Assembly (NCBI GenBank): GCA_903939515.1
Contig: CAJAHH010000144.1
Coordinates: forward strand, 1-34,372
DNA length: 34,372 bases
Direction of reading: 5' to 3'
Origin: an uncultured Verrucomicrobiota bacterium
Lineage (GTDB): Bacteria; Verrucomicrobiota; Verrucomicrobiia; Limisphaerales; UBA9464
Shown: positions 17,264-25,557 of the stretch, one piece after another
Numbering within the stretch: the first letter of the stretch is position 1
How the letters are laid out: each line of letters begins with the position of its first letter
Made by a program: the position numbers and the translations under genes
The notes under the pieces: generated by a model
The model's input: only the letters and a program-made list of their open reading frames with translations
What the model was told of the DNA's origin: nothing
Database searches by the model: none

Positions 17264-17385
17264 ATTCAGCCAACACGTTCCGCAATGCCCGCCCTTGGCT
17301 CGATCAGGCCTTTGATGGGGTGATGAACTACCGATTCGGAGACGCCGTTTTCCAATTCCTCAATCAACCCCGATCCATCACACCG
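17264..17385 (+). repeat. 122-bp duplicated segment of the GH13 gene
   Basis: This segment matches 14735-14856 inside the GH13 gene at 119 of 122 positions, same orientation, without gaps. It covers GH13 codons 345-385 but has no catalytic residue. The left edge abuts the hsdR fragment and the right edge abuts the left end of the RAYT element. The high identity implies a recent event. Confidence 0.95.
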
Positions 17386-18313
17386 TGAAGGGGTCAGTTC
17401 TTGATATTGATACATAAAGCTGACAAAGCCACTCCCCCGGCCTAACCCGCAAATTGAGAGTCGAGTATGCTGGTGCGATTTATCACGTCATGAATCGCGG
17501 TGACCGGCGCGAACTGATCTTCATGGATGATGCGGATCCCCAACGCTTCGTCGACACGCTGGGCGAGGCTTGCGCCAAGACGGGCTGGCAGGTTCACCTA
17601 TGTCCTCATGCCGAACCATTTTCATGTGGTGGTCGAGACGCCGCAGCCCAATCTGGTTGCCGGGATGAAGTGGTTGCTGGGCACTTACACGAGTCGCTTC
17701 AACCGGCGGCACAAGCTCTTCGGCCACTTGTTCTCTGGGCGCTACAAGTCGCTGATCGTGGACGGATCGGGTAACGGTTATCTCAAGAGCGTGGGCGATT
17801 ACGTCCACTTGAATCCGGCGCGGGCGAAACTGGTGGTGGCGGATGTGCCCTTGGAGAGTTTTGCCTGGAGCAGTTGGCCGGCGTACTTGCTCGTGCGCTC
17901 GAAACGTCCGAGGTGGTTGCGGGCGGATCGGTTGCTGGGCGAGTGGGGCATCCCCAAAGACAGCCCGGCCGGGCGGCAACGGCTTGAGAGGGCGTTGGAG
18001 GAACGGCGCGGGGCGGAGCATTACGGCGAGGAGCGCGCGGAGACGGCGGAGACGTAGGCGGAACTCATCATCGCGGAGAAGTTGAAGCGGGGCAGTGGCA
18101 GGAAGCGGATCTCAAAACTCGGCCCAAGGGGGACTCAGTGAAGGTGGCTTTGGCGGCGCGCTTGCGGGCGGAGACGACGATGACGGTGGGGTGGATCGCC
18201 GAGCGTCTGGCGATGGGCACGCGCGGTTATCTGAACCATCTCTTGTATCGCCGGAGGAAGCAGGGTGGGGAGTAGACAATATCAAGAACTGCCCCCTTTT
18301 CCTGACCCCTTTT
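17386..18313 (+). mobile_element. RAYT (REP-associated tyrosine transposase) element, decayed
   Basis: About 0.93 kb bounded by matching ends in inverted orientation. The left end at 17388-17410 reads AAGGGGTCAG, then TTCTTGATATTG. The right end at 18278-18313, read on the minus strand, is AAAAGGGGTCAGGAAAAAGG, then GGGCAGTTCTTGATATTG. The left end lacks the 14 bp between the two GxCAG words. The element carries one broken transposase frame. Unlike classical insertion sequences, RAYTs act on single-stranded DNA and mobilise short REP-like repeats, matching the solitary copies at 1803, 4379 and 8239. Confidence 0.8.
17442..18275 (+). pseudogene. REP-associated tyrosine transposase (TnpA_REP, Y1_Tnp) pseudogene
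   Basis: Three frames must be joined to recover a full-length transposase of about 277 residues. Frame one (from the TTG at 17454 or slightly earlier) gives RVEYAGAIYHVMNRGDRRE. After a frameshift at about 17598, frame two gives YVLMPNHFHVVVETP with the HUH (HFH) metal site, and YTSRFNRRHKLFGHLFSGRY. A TAG interrupts it at 18055-18057. A second frameshift near 18092 leads to frame three, QWQEADLKTRPKGDSVKVA and TMTVGWIAERLAMGTRGYL, the usual C-terminal helix-turn-helix of this family, ending at 18275. An ATG is missing at the expected start. With three lesions it cannot be active; any recent movement needed a transposase in trans. Confidence 0.88.
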
Positions 18314-18342
18314 CCGGGTGTCCATGGGGATGCTTGATGAAT

Positions 18343-19860
18343 CTACGGTTGATGTTGAGGAACGGGAGAATCGGAGCTGCCGACCACACGGTCGGGAGGC
18401 CGGTCGGTCGGGCCGACCAAAGAGGTGCGCCTCCACGAGAGGCGCAGACCGAAGAGGGTGGTGGCCAGCCCGCCCAGCAACAGCGTGATGACGACGATGT
18501 CCCACAGCGGGCGGCGGGCGGCGAGCCACGGCCAGTCGAAGCTGTGCAGGCCGTTGAAGAGCCAGCGGTAGGCGCGGGCACCGCGTGTCAGGCGCTCGGT
18601 CAATTGGCCGGTCCGCGGGTCGAGATGGAACCAGGTCGCGTCGGCATCATCGAAACGGATGCGCCACGCGGGCAGCGGACGCGGGTCCTCTCCGGGGCGG
18701 CGTGAATAGTAGTGCGCGTCGTAGGCGGTCAATTCTTCGAAGGCGACCAACCGGTGGCCGGGCAGCAGGGCCGCGGCGCGTTCGCGGAGAAGTCCGGGAG
18801 CGAACGTGTCGAGGACGGGGCCGGAGCCACCGGCGGGCAAGAGACGGGTTTGGTCCGGCGCGGCGCGGACGAGATAGAAGGGTTGGCCGGCGACCTGCAC
18901 GAGTCGGCCTTCCTTGAGGCGAAGGTCCGCGATCGCGGCGAACGCGTCGCCGGGGGCGCGGGTGAAGGCGGCGAGGTCCAACGCGCCGCCGGCGAGGGCT
19001 TCGGTCTGGGCGCGGGTCGGTTCGCCGTCGTCGAAGATGCCCGTGAAGCGCAACGAGAGAAAACCGCTGAACAGCCACGTCACGGCGAAGACCCCGAAGG
19101 CCGCACCGGTCAGCACATGCCAGCGGCGCGCGCCTCGAAACGTTCGCCAAGCGACCCGCGCGCGGCGCAGGCCCAGCACCAGGCCGGTGAGCGGGAGCAT
19201 CATCGCGGCGCCCGCGAGGATACGCAGCGTGACGCGCCAGGTGACGTTGTGACGGCGCAGCCAGGTCGGATAGACCCAGTGCGTGACGGCTCCGGCGTAG
19301 TTGAGCATCCGTTCGCGGTGTCGCGTGTCGCGCAGCACCTCGCCGGTGCGGGCGGAGACATAGAATTCGGTGCCGTCCGCGTCGCCGAGCGCGACGCGGT
19401 GCAGCGGGCGGAAGGGGTCCAGCGAGCTTGAAACCGTCCACTGGTCGTGGTCGCGGAGGCCGTCGTGTCTCGCCGTGGCGTAGGTGCCGGCGGCGAAGCG
19501 CCGGGCGATCGCCACGGCCGTCTCCGGCGCGACAGTGGGAAGCGGCTGCCCGTCGTCCGCTCGGACGGTGACCCACGGGCCGCCGTCCGCCGGACGCAAG
19601 TGATAGACGGGACGGCCGAGCACTTCGCCCAGGCGCGCGCTGGACGGCGGCTGGCTGGATCCGACCGCGGCGGACGCTTGCGCCGCCGACACGCGCCACG
19701 AGGAACTGGGGAGCGCGGCCAGCCCGGCGCAGCGCTCCACCGCGGTCAGAGAAGGGAAGCCCACGTACATCATCACGAACGCGCTCGCGAACCAGAGCGT
19801 GACGAGCACGCCCAGGGTCAGGCCGAGCCAGCGATGCGTGAGGAAGAGCAGGCGTTTCAT
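18343..19860 (-). CDS. PepSY-associated membrane protein (putative ferric/siderophore reductase-like)
   Basis: A 505-residue inner-membrane protein of the PepSY-TM family. I chose the ATG at 19860, which opens MKRLLFLTHRWLGLTLGVLV with the family's first helix and HRWLGL motif; the longer frame upstream has no domain content. Further membrane helices are seen near 225-245 (LAGAAMMLPLTGLVLGL), 262-280 (LTGAAFGVFAVTWLFSGFL) and 465-480 (IVVITLLLGGLATTLFGL). Between them lie periplasmic PepSY-like repeats (GEVLRDTRHRERML, TGQLTERLTRG). Family members are commonly encoded beside TonB receptors, and some are proposed to reduce ferric siderophores. It starts 13 bp after the receptor stop, so the genes form one transcript. 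Base composition is distinctly G+C-rich. Confidence 0.88.
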   Translation of the reverse strand: MKRLLFLTHRWLGLTLGVLVTLWFASAFVMMYVGFPSLTAVERCAGLAALPSSSWRVSAAQASAAVGSSQPPSSARLGEVLGRPVYHLRPADGGPWVTVRADDGQPLPTVAPETAVAIARRFAAGTYATARHDGLRDHDQWTVSSSLDPFRPLHRVALGDADGTEFYVSARTGEVLRDTRHRERMLNYAGAVTHWVYPTWLRRHNVTWRVTLRILAGAAMMLPLTGLVLGLRRARVAWRTFRGARRWHVLTGAAFGVFAVTWLFSGFLSLRFTGIFDDGEPTRAQTEALAGGALDLAAFTRAPGDAFAAIADLRLKEGRLVQVAGQPFYLVRAAPDQTRLLPAGGSGPVLDTFAPGLLRERAAALLPGHRLVAFEELTAYDAHYYSRRPGEDPRPLPAWRIRFDDADATWFHLDPRTGQLTERLTRGARAYRWLFNGLHSFDWPWLAARRPLWDIVVITLLLGGLATTLFGLRLSWRRTSLVGPTDRPPDRVVGSSDSPVPQHQP

Positions 19861-19873
19861 GGGAGCCGCCGGT

Positions 19874-21997
19874 TCAGAAACGAGCGCGGAGCTCGACCTC
19901 GACGCTCGCGGGTGCGCCGACGAGCGCCTGGTTGCCGTAGTCGTCTTCTGCCCAGGCGAGGTAGGTCTTGTCGGCCAAGTTGCGGCCGCGCACCGTGAGG
20001 GTGAACTGCTTCCAGGCATACGCGGCGTAAGCGCCCACGACCGTGTAGTCGTCCATCGTGAAGCGCGCCCCGCCGGGGTCGTTGCCGAGGCGGTTGCCCA
20101 CGCAGCGGACGTCCGCTCCGAGCTCGAGGCCGAAGGGGAAACGGTAGCTGGTGAACACACCGGCCTGCTGGAGCGGCACGTTCGAGGGCCGTGCACCGTC
20201 GTCCGCGAAGCCCGGGTGGTCGATGTCCGCGCTCAGCGCGGTGAAGTTCGCGCCGAGCGTCCAGCCGGCGACCGGCCGCAGCACGCCTTCCAGTTCGATG
20301 CCGTGCGACCGCTGCTGGCCGGCAGGCGCGCCGACGCGTTCGTTGCCGACCCGGAAGGTGCGGATCCGGTCCTTCTCGATGTCGAAGTAGGCGAGCGTGG
20401 CCTCCGCTCGGCCGTCCCATCCGGTGTGTTTCGCGCCGAACTCGAACTGCCGGGATTTCTCGAGGCTGAAGCTGTAGCCGCCGAACGCCGCGCCGCCGAT
20501 GTTCACGAACGACCGGGGCGAATTCGCGGCCGTGGTGTATTGGCCGTAGAGCGTCGTGTTGGTGACGACTTCCCATACCACACCGCCGCGATAGGTGAAC
20601 GGGTTGAAGTCGCGACCGTAGCTCGTGCCGCTGTCGCGGTTGAAGACATCGTTCTGGATGTGGTCGTAGCGCGCTCCGGCCACGAGCTTGAGGCTGGGCA
20701 GCAGCGCGAACTGGTCCTCCACGAACGGTCCCGCCTGCGTGATGGTGTAGTCGGCCCCCCTCTGGCTAGGCCCGGCCGCGCCGCTCGCGAGCGCATAGGT
20801 CGGACGGACGGGGTTGAAGGCGTCGGTCGTGAAGCTCCCGCTCGGGAAGTCCGCGAGGCGGAAAAACTCGGTGCGCTTGAAGTCGCCGCCGAGGGCCAGC
20901 CGGTTCTCGCGGCCGGCCAGCTCGTGCGTGAAGAGCGTTTCGAGCCGGTCGCCGAAGAGGCTTTGCTCGTGCTCCACGATGCCGAGGTCACGGTAGGTCA
21001 GGCGACCCGCGACGGGGTCGTAGTCGTAGCCTTCGGCGTTCTTCCAGTCGCGGTTGGCGACGGCCCCGTAGGCGAGGTTGTTCACGCGCACGGCGTCCGA
21101 AGGCGTCCACTCCGCCTTGAGCCGGAACCAGTAGGTCTCGGACTTCATCACGTTGTCGGCGACGTTGTAGTTCGCGCGCTGCAGCCGTTCGTCCAGGCGA
21201 CCGTTGACTAAGGGCACGCCCCAGTAGGCGTTCAGGTCGTCCTGCAACGCCTCGGTATAGAGGGTGAACGCGAACTGTTCGCTCACGTCGTAGCGCAACG
21301 CGGCGGAAAAATTGTGATACTCGTAGCCGCCGTCGCGCTGGAAAGTGTCACTGGCCTGCCGGCTGAAGTCGGCCCGATAACTGAGCCCCGTGTCAGCCAC
21401 GGGTCCGCCCGCGCCCGCGCCCAATCGGACGGTGTTCCAGGTGCCGTAGCTGGCGAGCGCTTCCGCCGTGAAGCGGTCGCGGCTCGGCTCCTTGGGCAGG
21501 AAGTTGATGGCCGCGCCGACCGCGCCCTCGCCGTGCAGCACGCTGGCGGGGCCTTTGATGACTTCGACGGCGGCCAGGTTGAAGGTATCGAGCGGACGCG
21601 CGCTCATCGCCGGGTTGAGCAGGCGCACGCCGTCCCAGAGCTGGGCCACGTTGTCGCCGACGAACCCGCGCGTGGAATACGTCGCGCCGTTCCCGGCGGA
21701 GTTGGCCCCCGTGAAGCCGACCACGCTCTCGACGGCTTCCTGGGCCGTTCGGAGACCGCGCGCCTGGAACGCGGCCTGGTCCAGCGTGAAGACGCTGGCC
21801 GGGATGTCGCGGACGGGCACGCCGAGGCGCGAGGCGGTGGCGGCGGGCGCTTCGAGCCGCAGTCCGTCGGTGTCGGTGGTGCCGTGGATGACCACCTTCT
21901 CCATGATGACCGCGGAGGTGGTGGCTTCTTGCGCGCGCAGTGCCGGGAAGGCGGCGAGCAACGCGACGGCGAGGGGGATGGTTCTTCTTTTTTGCAT
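19874..21997 (-). CDS. TonB-dependent siderophore-type outer-membrane receptor
   Basis: A 707-residue beta-barrel importer for metal-chelate complexes, energised by TonB. I place the start at the ATG 21997 because it gives a clean signal peptide (MQKRRTIPLAVALLAAFPAL, cleaved after RAQ), seven codons inside the longest frame. The plug domain spans about 45-160 (VPVRDIPASVFTLDQ, AVEVIKGPASVLHGEGAVGA). The barrel fills the rest and ends in Phe (VELRARF), the usual outer-membrane insertion signal. TonB-box C-terminal strands are visible (NLADKTYLAWAEDDYGNQAL). The pattern fits the siderophore receptor subfamily; the actual ligand (iron, zinc or other chelate) is not readable. The neighbouring ABC-3 permease would argue for zinc or manganese. 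Confidence 0.92.
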   Translation of the reverse strand: MQKRRTIPLAVALLAAFPALRAQEATTSAVIMEKVVIHGTTDTDGLRLEAPAATASRLGVPVRDIPASVFTLDQAAFQARGLRTAQEAVESVVGFTGANSAGNGATYSTRGFVGDNVAQLWDGVRLLNPAMSARPLDTFNLAAVEVIKGPASVLHGEGAVGAAINFLPKEPSRDRFTAEALASYGTWNTVRLGAGAGGPVADTGLSYRADFSRQASDTFQRDGGYEYHNFSAALRYDVSEQFAFTLYTEALQDDLNAYWGVPLVNGRLDERLQRANYNVADNVMKSETYWFRLKAEWTPSDAVRVNNLAYGAVANRDWKNAEGYDYDPVAGRLTYRDLGIVEHEQSLFGDRLETLFTHELAGRENRLALGGDFKRTEFFRLADFPSGSFTTDAFNPVRPTYALASGAAGPSQRGADYTITQAGPFVEDQFALLPSLKLVAGARYDHIQNDVFNRDSGTSYGRDFNPFTYRGGVVWEVVTNTTLYGQYTTAANSPRSFVNIGGAAFGGYSFSLEKSRQFEFGAKHTGWDGRAEATLAYFDIEKDRIRTFRVGNERVGAPAGQQRSHGIELEGVLRPVAGWTLGANFTALSADIDHPGFADDGARPSNVPLQQAGVFTSYRFPFGLELGADVRCVGNRLGNDPGGARFTMDDYTVVGAYAAYAWKQFTLTVRGRNLADKTYLAWAEDDYGNQALVGAPASVEVELRARF

Positions 21998-22030
21998 GGT
22001 TGGTTGTGTGTGTTCCACGGGTGAAGAGAG

Positions 22031-22888
22031 TCAGTGCAAGGGCGCCAGCGACGGCGGATGGAACGCCCGGCGGTCGCGCCAGCGGCTCCAGGCAAAGGCC
22101 ACGAGGAAGCAGCCGAAGGCGCACAGCACGATGGCTGGGCCGGGCGGGATGTTCGCGGCGTTGGAGGCGGCCATGCCGGAAAGCGCGCTGACCAGCGCCG
22201 CCGCCAGCGAAGCCAGCACGATGCGCGACAACCGCCGGGCACCCAAGCAGCCTGCCGCGCCCGGCAACACGAGCAGCGCCGCCACCAGCAGCACCCCGAC
22301 GACGCGCGTCGCCACGATGACCGTGGCCGCGACCAGCAGCATGAGCGCGTAGCGGAGCGCGACGACCGGCACGCCTTCGGCACGGGCCAGCTCCTCGTCG
22401 AACGTCCACGCGCCGAGCCAGCGCCAGCATCCAACGCAGGCGGCGAGCGTGAGCAGGGTGAGGCCGGCGAGCAGGGTGAGCTCGAGCGGCTGCACCGCGA
22501 GTATGCTCCCGAAGAAGATGTGTTCCAGACGACCGAGCCCCCGCTGCCGGAGCGACAGGAGCGTGACGCCGAGCGCGAAGGCGGCGACGTAGCACGCGCC
22601 GACCGCCGTGTCCGACTGCACGCGTCGCGCGAAATAGGCGATGGCCAGGGCGACGCCGCAGGTGAACACGAAGCTGATGGCGTAGTTCGCGGCCGTGGGC
22701 AGGGGGCCGGAACGCAGCAGGACCAGGCCGACCGCGAGTCCGCCCAAGCTGGCGTGGGCCAGCCCGTCGGCCGCGAAGGCCATCCGCCGCAGCACGATGA
22801 ACGGCGAGAGCACGCCGCAGAGCACCGCGAGCAGTCCGCCTGCGAGGAGCGCCCGCACCAGGAAGCCGTAGTCGAGAAAGCTGTTCAT
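22031..22888 (-). CDS. Metal ABC transporter permease, ABC-3 family (ZnuB/MntB-like)
   Basis: A 285-residue inner-membrane permease for Zn2+ or Mn2+ uptake. Eight or so hydrophobic helices are visible. Family landmarks are FIVLRRMAFAADGLAHASLGG (about 31-51, with the conserved AxxGxxHAxLGG), FARRVQSDTAVGA and GVLLVAALLVLPGAAG (about 213-228). The ATG at 22888 overlaps the stop of the small upstream ORF as ATGA, which fixes this start against the longer frame from 23074. An ABC-3 importer also needs an ATPase (ZnuC-like) and a periplasmic binding protein (ZnuA-like); neither is in the window, so partners must come from elsewhere or the transporter is incomplete. Confidence 0.92.
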   Translation of the reverse strand: MNSFLDYGFLVRALLAGGLLAVLCGVLSPFIVLRRMAFAADGLAHASLGGLAVGLVLLRSGPLPTAANYAISFVFTCGVALAIAYFARRVQSDTAVGACYVAAFALGVTLLSLRQRGLGRLEHIFFGSILAVQPLELTLLAGLTLLTLAACVGCWRWLGAWTFDEELARAEGVPVVALRYALMLLVAATVIVATRVVGVLLVAALLVLPGAAGCLGARRLSRIVLASLAAALVSALSGMAASNAANIPPGPAIVLCAFGCFLVAFAWSRWRDRRAFHPPSLAPLH

Positions 22889-23049
22889 GCGGGCGGGGCG
22901 GGAGCGGGTTGGCGCAATTGGTAGCGCTGGCGATGCGCAGCGGCATCGGCCGACAACCAGAGCATCAACGTCATCAGGCCAACCAGCAGCCCACTGAAAC
23001 AGCGCCGGTATCCCTCCAATTGGTTGCCACGCCTTCTCATCGCCAACAT
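22885..23049 (-). CDS. Small single-pass membrane protein coupled to the permease
   Basis: A 54-residue ORF with a basic N-terminus (MRRRGNQLEGYRRC), one hydrophobic helix (FSGLLVGLMTLMLWL) and a Pro/Ala-rich tail. Its TGA overlaps the permease ATG, strong evidence that it is translated. A GGAG about 11 bases before the ATG at 23049 could be its ribosome site; the ATG at 23040 is an alternative. I do not recognise a family. As first gene of the operon, just downstream of the 19-bp dyad, it may be a membrane accessory of the uptake system or a short leader peptide that couples translation of the permease. Confidence 0.6.
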   Translation of the reverse strand: MLAMRRRGNQLEGYRRCFSGLLVGLMTLMLWLSADAAAHRQRYQLRQPAPAPPA

Positions 23050-23084
23050 CGATGAAGAGGCTCCAATGTGACACCCCAACAGTA

Positions 23085-23103
23085 AATGCAAATCGTTTGC
23101 ATT
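23085..23103. promoter_or_regulatory. Perfect 19-bp dyad, candidate Fur/Zur/Mur-type operator
   Basis: AATGCAAATCGTTTGCATT is a perfect inverted repeat with 8-bp arms and a 3-bp centre. It lies about 35 bp upstream of the first gene of the metal-uptake operon (start 23049). The core TGCAAATnnTTTGCA shape is like boxes bound by Fur-superfamily regulators in alphaproteobacteria and some other phyla. By analogy it would repress the operon when metal is plentiful. The regulator itself is not in the window. Confidence 0.6.
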
Positions 23104-23298
23104 ACCTACTTCCGCAACTCGATTAGACCCGGAGCACGCGGCTGTGTGGGGACGAATGGCGATGCGGCGGTCGTTCGGACAATTGCCGCGAATCTGGAAA
23201 GACTATGCAGAAGCGTAGTCGCCAGCAGAGGATCCGAGGTCCGGTCCCGATGAACGATTGATTGAGGCGAGATCCATGGATCAGCGCCCGTCTCGTTG

Positions 23299-23538
23299 TC
23301 AGTGCCTGGGTGGATATTTGCCCAACTTGCGCCGCAGGGTGCGCCGATCCAATCCCAGCAGTCGCGCGGTCTGGGTGATGTTGCCCCCGCAGTCTGCGAG
23401 CACGCGTCCGATGTGCTCCCACTCCACACGGTCGAGAGTCGGGGAGCGCCCTTTTTCATCTTCGGGGTTTCCATTTTCTGAAAACCCAATCAATCTCCGA
23501 ACGCTGACCCGGCAACCGACAGGTGAACTGTCGTTCAA
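23299..23538 (-). CDS. Fis-type helix-turn-helix protein (response-regulator output domain without receiver)
   Basis: A 79-residue ORF whose C-terminal 45 residues form a Fis-like HTH ([19 protein letters not shown], then [21 protein letters not shown]), nearly identical in pattern to the DNA-binding end of ActR/RegA/PrrA response regulators. The phosphoacceptor receiver domain that should precede it is absent; the 35 residues before it have no fold I can recognise and the only start is a TTG. It may be the 3' remnant of a response regulator gene or a stand-alone small DNA-binding protein. It lies 61 bp after the SUMF1 stop, same strand. The HTH call is firm; whether the gene is whole is not. 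Confidence 0.65.
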   Translation of the reverse strand: MNDSSPVGCRVSVRRLIGFSENGNPEDEKGRSPTLDRVEWEHIGRVLADCGGNITQTARLLGLDRRTLRRKLGKYPPRH

Positions 23539-23599
23539 CCCCTCCCAACTCAGGCTCCGCCGCCGCTCCGCTCCAACCGCCTCCGGCGGCGCTTTGAGC

Positions 23600-24799
23600 T
23601 CACCGAACTGAACTGAGGGCGGGGCGGAAGCCCAGGTTGTAGTTAGAGTTATCCGGGCCGGACCTGTCCCGGGAGGCCGAGCGCGCGTTCCCGGTATTCC
23701 AACTACCCCCGCGGAGCACGCGGTAGGTGTAGGAGCCCGAACTCGGACCTGTCGGATCCGTCACACTGCCAGTCGGGTAGTGCCCATACCAGTCACCACA
23801 CCACTCACCCACATTCCCCATCATGTCATAAAGCTTCCACGCATTGGCTGCCTTTTGCTTCACAGCATGCGTCTGGAGTCCAGAGTTCCCTGCATGCCAC
23901 GCGATCGCATTCGGCTCTCCATATCGCGCACCTCCCTTTCCAGCACGCGCCGCGTATTCCCACTCCGCTTCCGTCGGTAACCGTTACACCTGCTGGGAAG
24001 TGATCCGTCCCCACGCTCGTTCCCGATCCGTCAACTTCTGGCAGTAGGCCACCGCATCGTTCCAACTCACCGACTCCACCGGACGGTTCAGGTCTCCTTT
24101 GAAATACGACGGATTGCTCCCCATTACCGCCTCGTACTCTGCTTGCGTCACTTCGTGGTCTGACAGCCAGAACCCCTGCGTCAACGTCACAGTATGTTGG
24201 ATCTCAAGAGGATCGCGTCCCTCCTCGCACGGCAGGCTCCCCATCGCGAAGGTCCCGGGAACGATCCAAACAAAACCGGCGGTGCCAGGCGGCTTTTCAG
24301 CAACCCCACGATAAAATCGAGCCGCTGATCCCGGTGACAAATCTACCAGAACCGTGCCCTCGGCTCCCACCATCACGTTCGTCCACATCGTCCATGGACC
24401 ACTCAGGCTGGCCGCAGACTCCACCCGAGCATAGCTACCTACAGGACCCTCTACAGTCAGCTTGGGCACCATCTCCAACTTGACGCTCAAAGGCTTCGGC
24501 GGTGCGTCAACCACCACCGTGGGTGCCGTTGAATAACCGGTTCCAGCCGTCAGCACCACCACCGCCGCCACCTTGTCCTCGCTCAGGATCGCCTTAGCCG
24601 TTGCCCCACTGCCACCGCCACCGCTCAGGGTGACCGCTGGCTCACTGGTGTACCCTGATCCTCCAGAGGTCACCGTGATGTCGCTCACGAAGCCTGCAGT
24701 GATCGTGGCAACCGCCGTCGCCGTTTCACCGGCCAAGGCTCGACCGATCGAAAGCGACATCAACATCGCAACGGTCATCAGCCATCCGGGAACGTGCAT
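23600..24799 (-). pseudogene. SUMF1/FGE-sulfatase-type protein split by one nonsense codon
   Basis: The frame 24799 to 23600 (399 codons) is continuous except for one TAA at 23984-23986, sitting where the family has Tyr in the VYRLPTEAEWEYA block. Before it: signal peptide (about 7-23), a Gly-rich double repeat (ITVTSGGSGYTSEPAV, VVLTAGTGYSTAPTVV), a beta-sandwich linker, then the SUMF1 domain start (VWIVPGTFAMGS, DHEVTQAEYEAVMG, PVESVSWNDAVAYC). After it: [50 protein letters not shown]. The Cys pair of true formylglycine-generating enzymes is not seen after RGGSW, so even when whole it was probably a non-catalytic SUMF1-fold protein. A single sequencing error would also explain it. Confidence 0.85.
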
Positions 24800-25372
24800 A
24801 ACCGGAAAGCTACCGGCCTTTCTCGGTTACCGCATCCCATTTGGAGACTGTAACGAGGCGGAATCGGAAAATTATGAAGGGATGCACGACTGCACTTGTC
24901 GGGCGGTTGGACGGAAATTCAAAACGTGGGTCCCTCGCGCTCATGCCGCCGGGATTCGGACCCTACCTATCCCTACCCCGTGGGGACGGTCTGGTCGCAG
25001 AAAAGGGATTCCTTTTGAGGGGCTGGGCGCAGGGCAGAGATGGACCTGAATCACCATCTCGAGGGGCACCACAGGCCTGACTCATTGAGTTACCCTTCGT
25101 TATTGGCGTCTTCAGGCCTGGGCCTCTGAGTCCGTCCTCGGAATGAGCAGATTTGCCGGCGGATGAAGAGACTCCGAAGGTCCGCAAAGATCCCCACGAA
25201 ACCTATCTCTGGAAGGACAGGACTTTGGTCCGCCAAACTACTCAAGACGCCTGATTTCAAAGGTTTTGTTGTAACTGGGAGGTGTTCGAACGGCAACTCT
25301 CGGCAACTCTCGATAAACGCCGACAACCGCGATTCCTAGCCTCCCATTGCGGGAGGCCGGTACATTGAAAAA
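24800..25372. other. Intergenic stretch with one hairpin
   Basis: No frame here has domain content. A perfect 7-bp stem with a 5-base loop (GCCTCCC / GGGAGGC) lies at 25339-25357, downstream of the minus-strand tRNA. It could act as its terminator, but no T-run follows the stem; a short T-run precedes it. A small tandem duplication (GGCAACTCTC twice) lies near 25294-25313. Confidence 0.45.
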
Positions 25373-25449
25373 TGGTCGGGGCGGTGAGATTTGAACTCAC
25401 GACCTTCTGAACCCCATTCAGACGCGCTACCAAGCTACGCTACGCCCCG
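25373..25449 (-). tRNA. tRNA-Pro (anticodon GGG)
   Basis: A full cloverleaf is seen on the minus strand: acceptor CGGGGCG pairing with CGCCCCG, D arm with TTGGTAG, anticodon stem TCTGA/TCAGA closing the loop ATGGGGT (anticodon GGG), and T arm GTGAG-TTCAAAT-CTCAC. Discriminator A is followed by an encoded CCA. It reads the CCC and CCU proline codons. Confidence 0.95.
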
Positions 25450-25557
25450 ACCAGGTTGCTCTTGCGAGCGGACGGATCATCCAGAAAGCACCCCTGTGGA
25501 GCAATAGATTCTTCCAACGATTCTTCGCTCCGCCCCCAAACGGCAACCCCGAGAACC

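Noticed and set aside
18712-22924. Long plus-strand open frames opposite the PepSY, TonB receptor and permease genes
   Set aside because: They are antisense shadows caused by the high G+C content; they show no domains, while the minus-strand frames have clear families.
25339-25357. Hairpin as an intrinsic terminator for the tRNA
   Set aside because: The stem is perfect but no T-run follows it in the transcribed direction, so I mention it without calling it a terminator.
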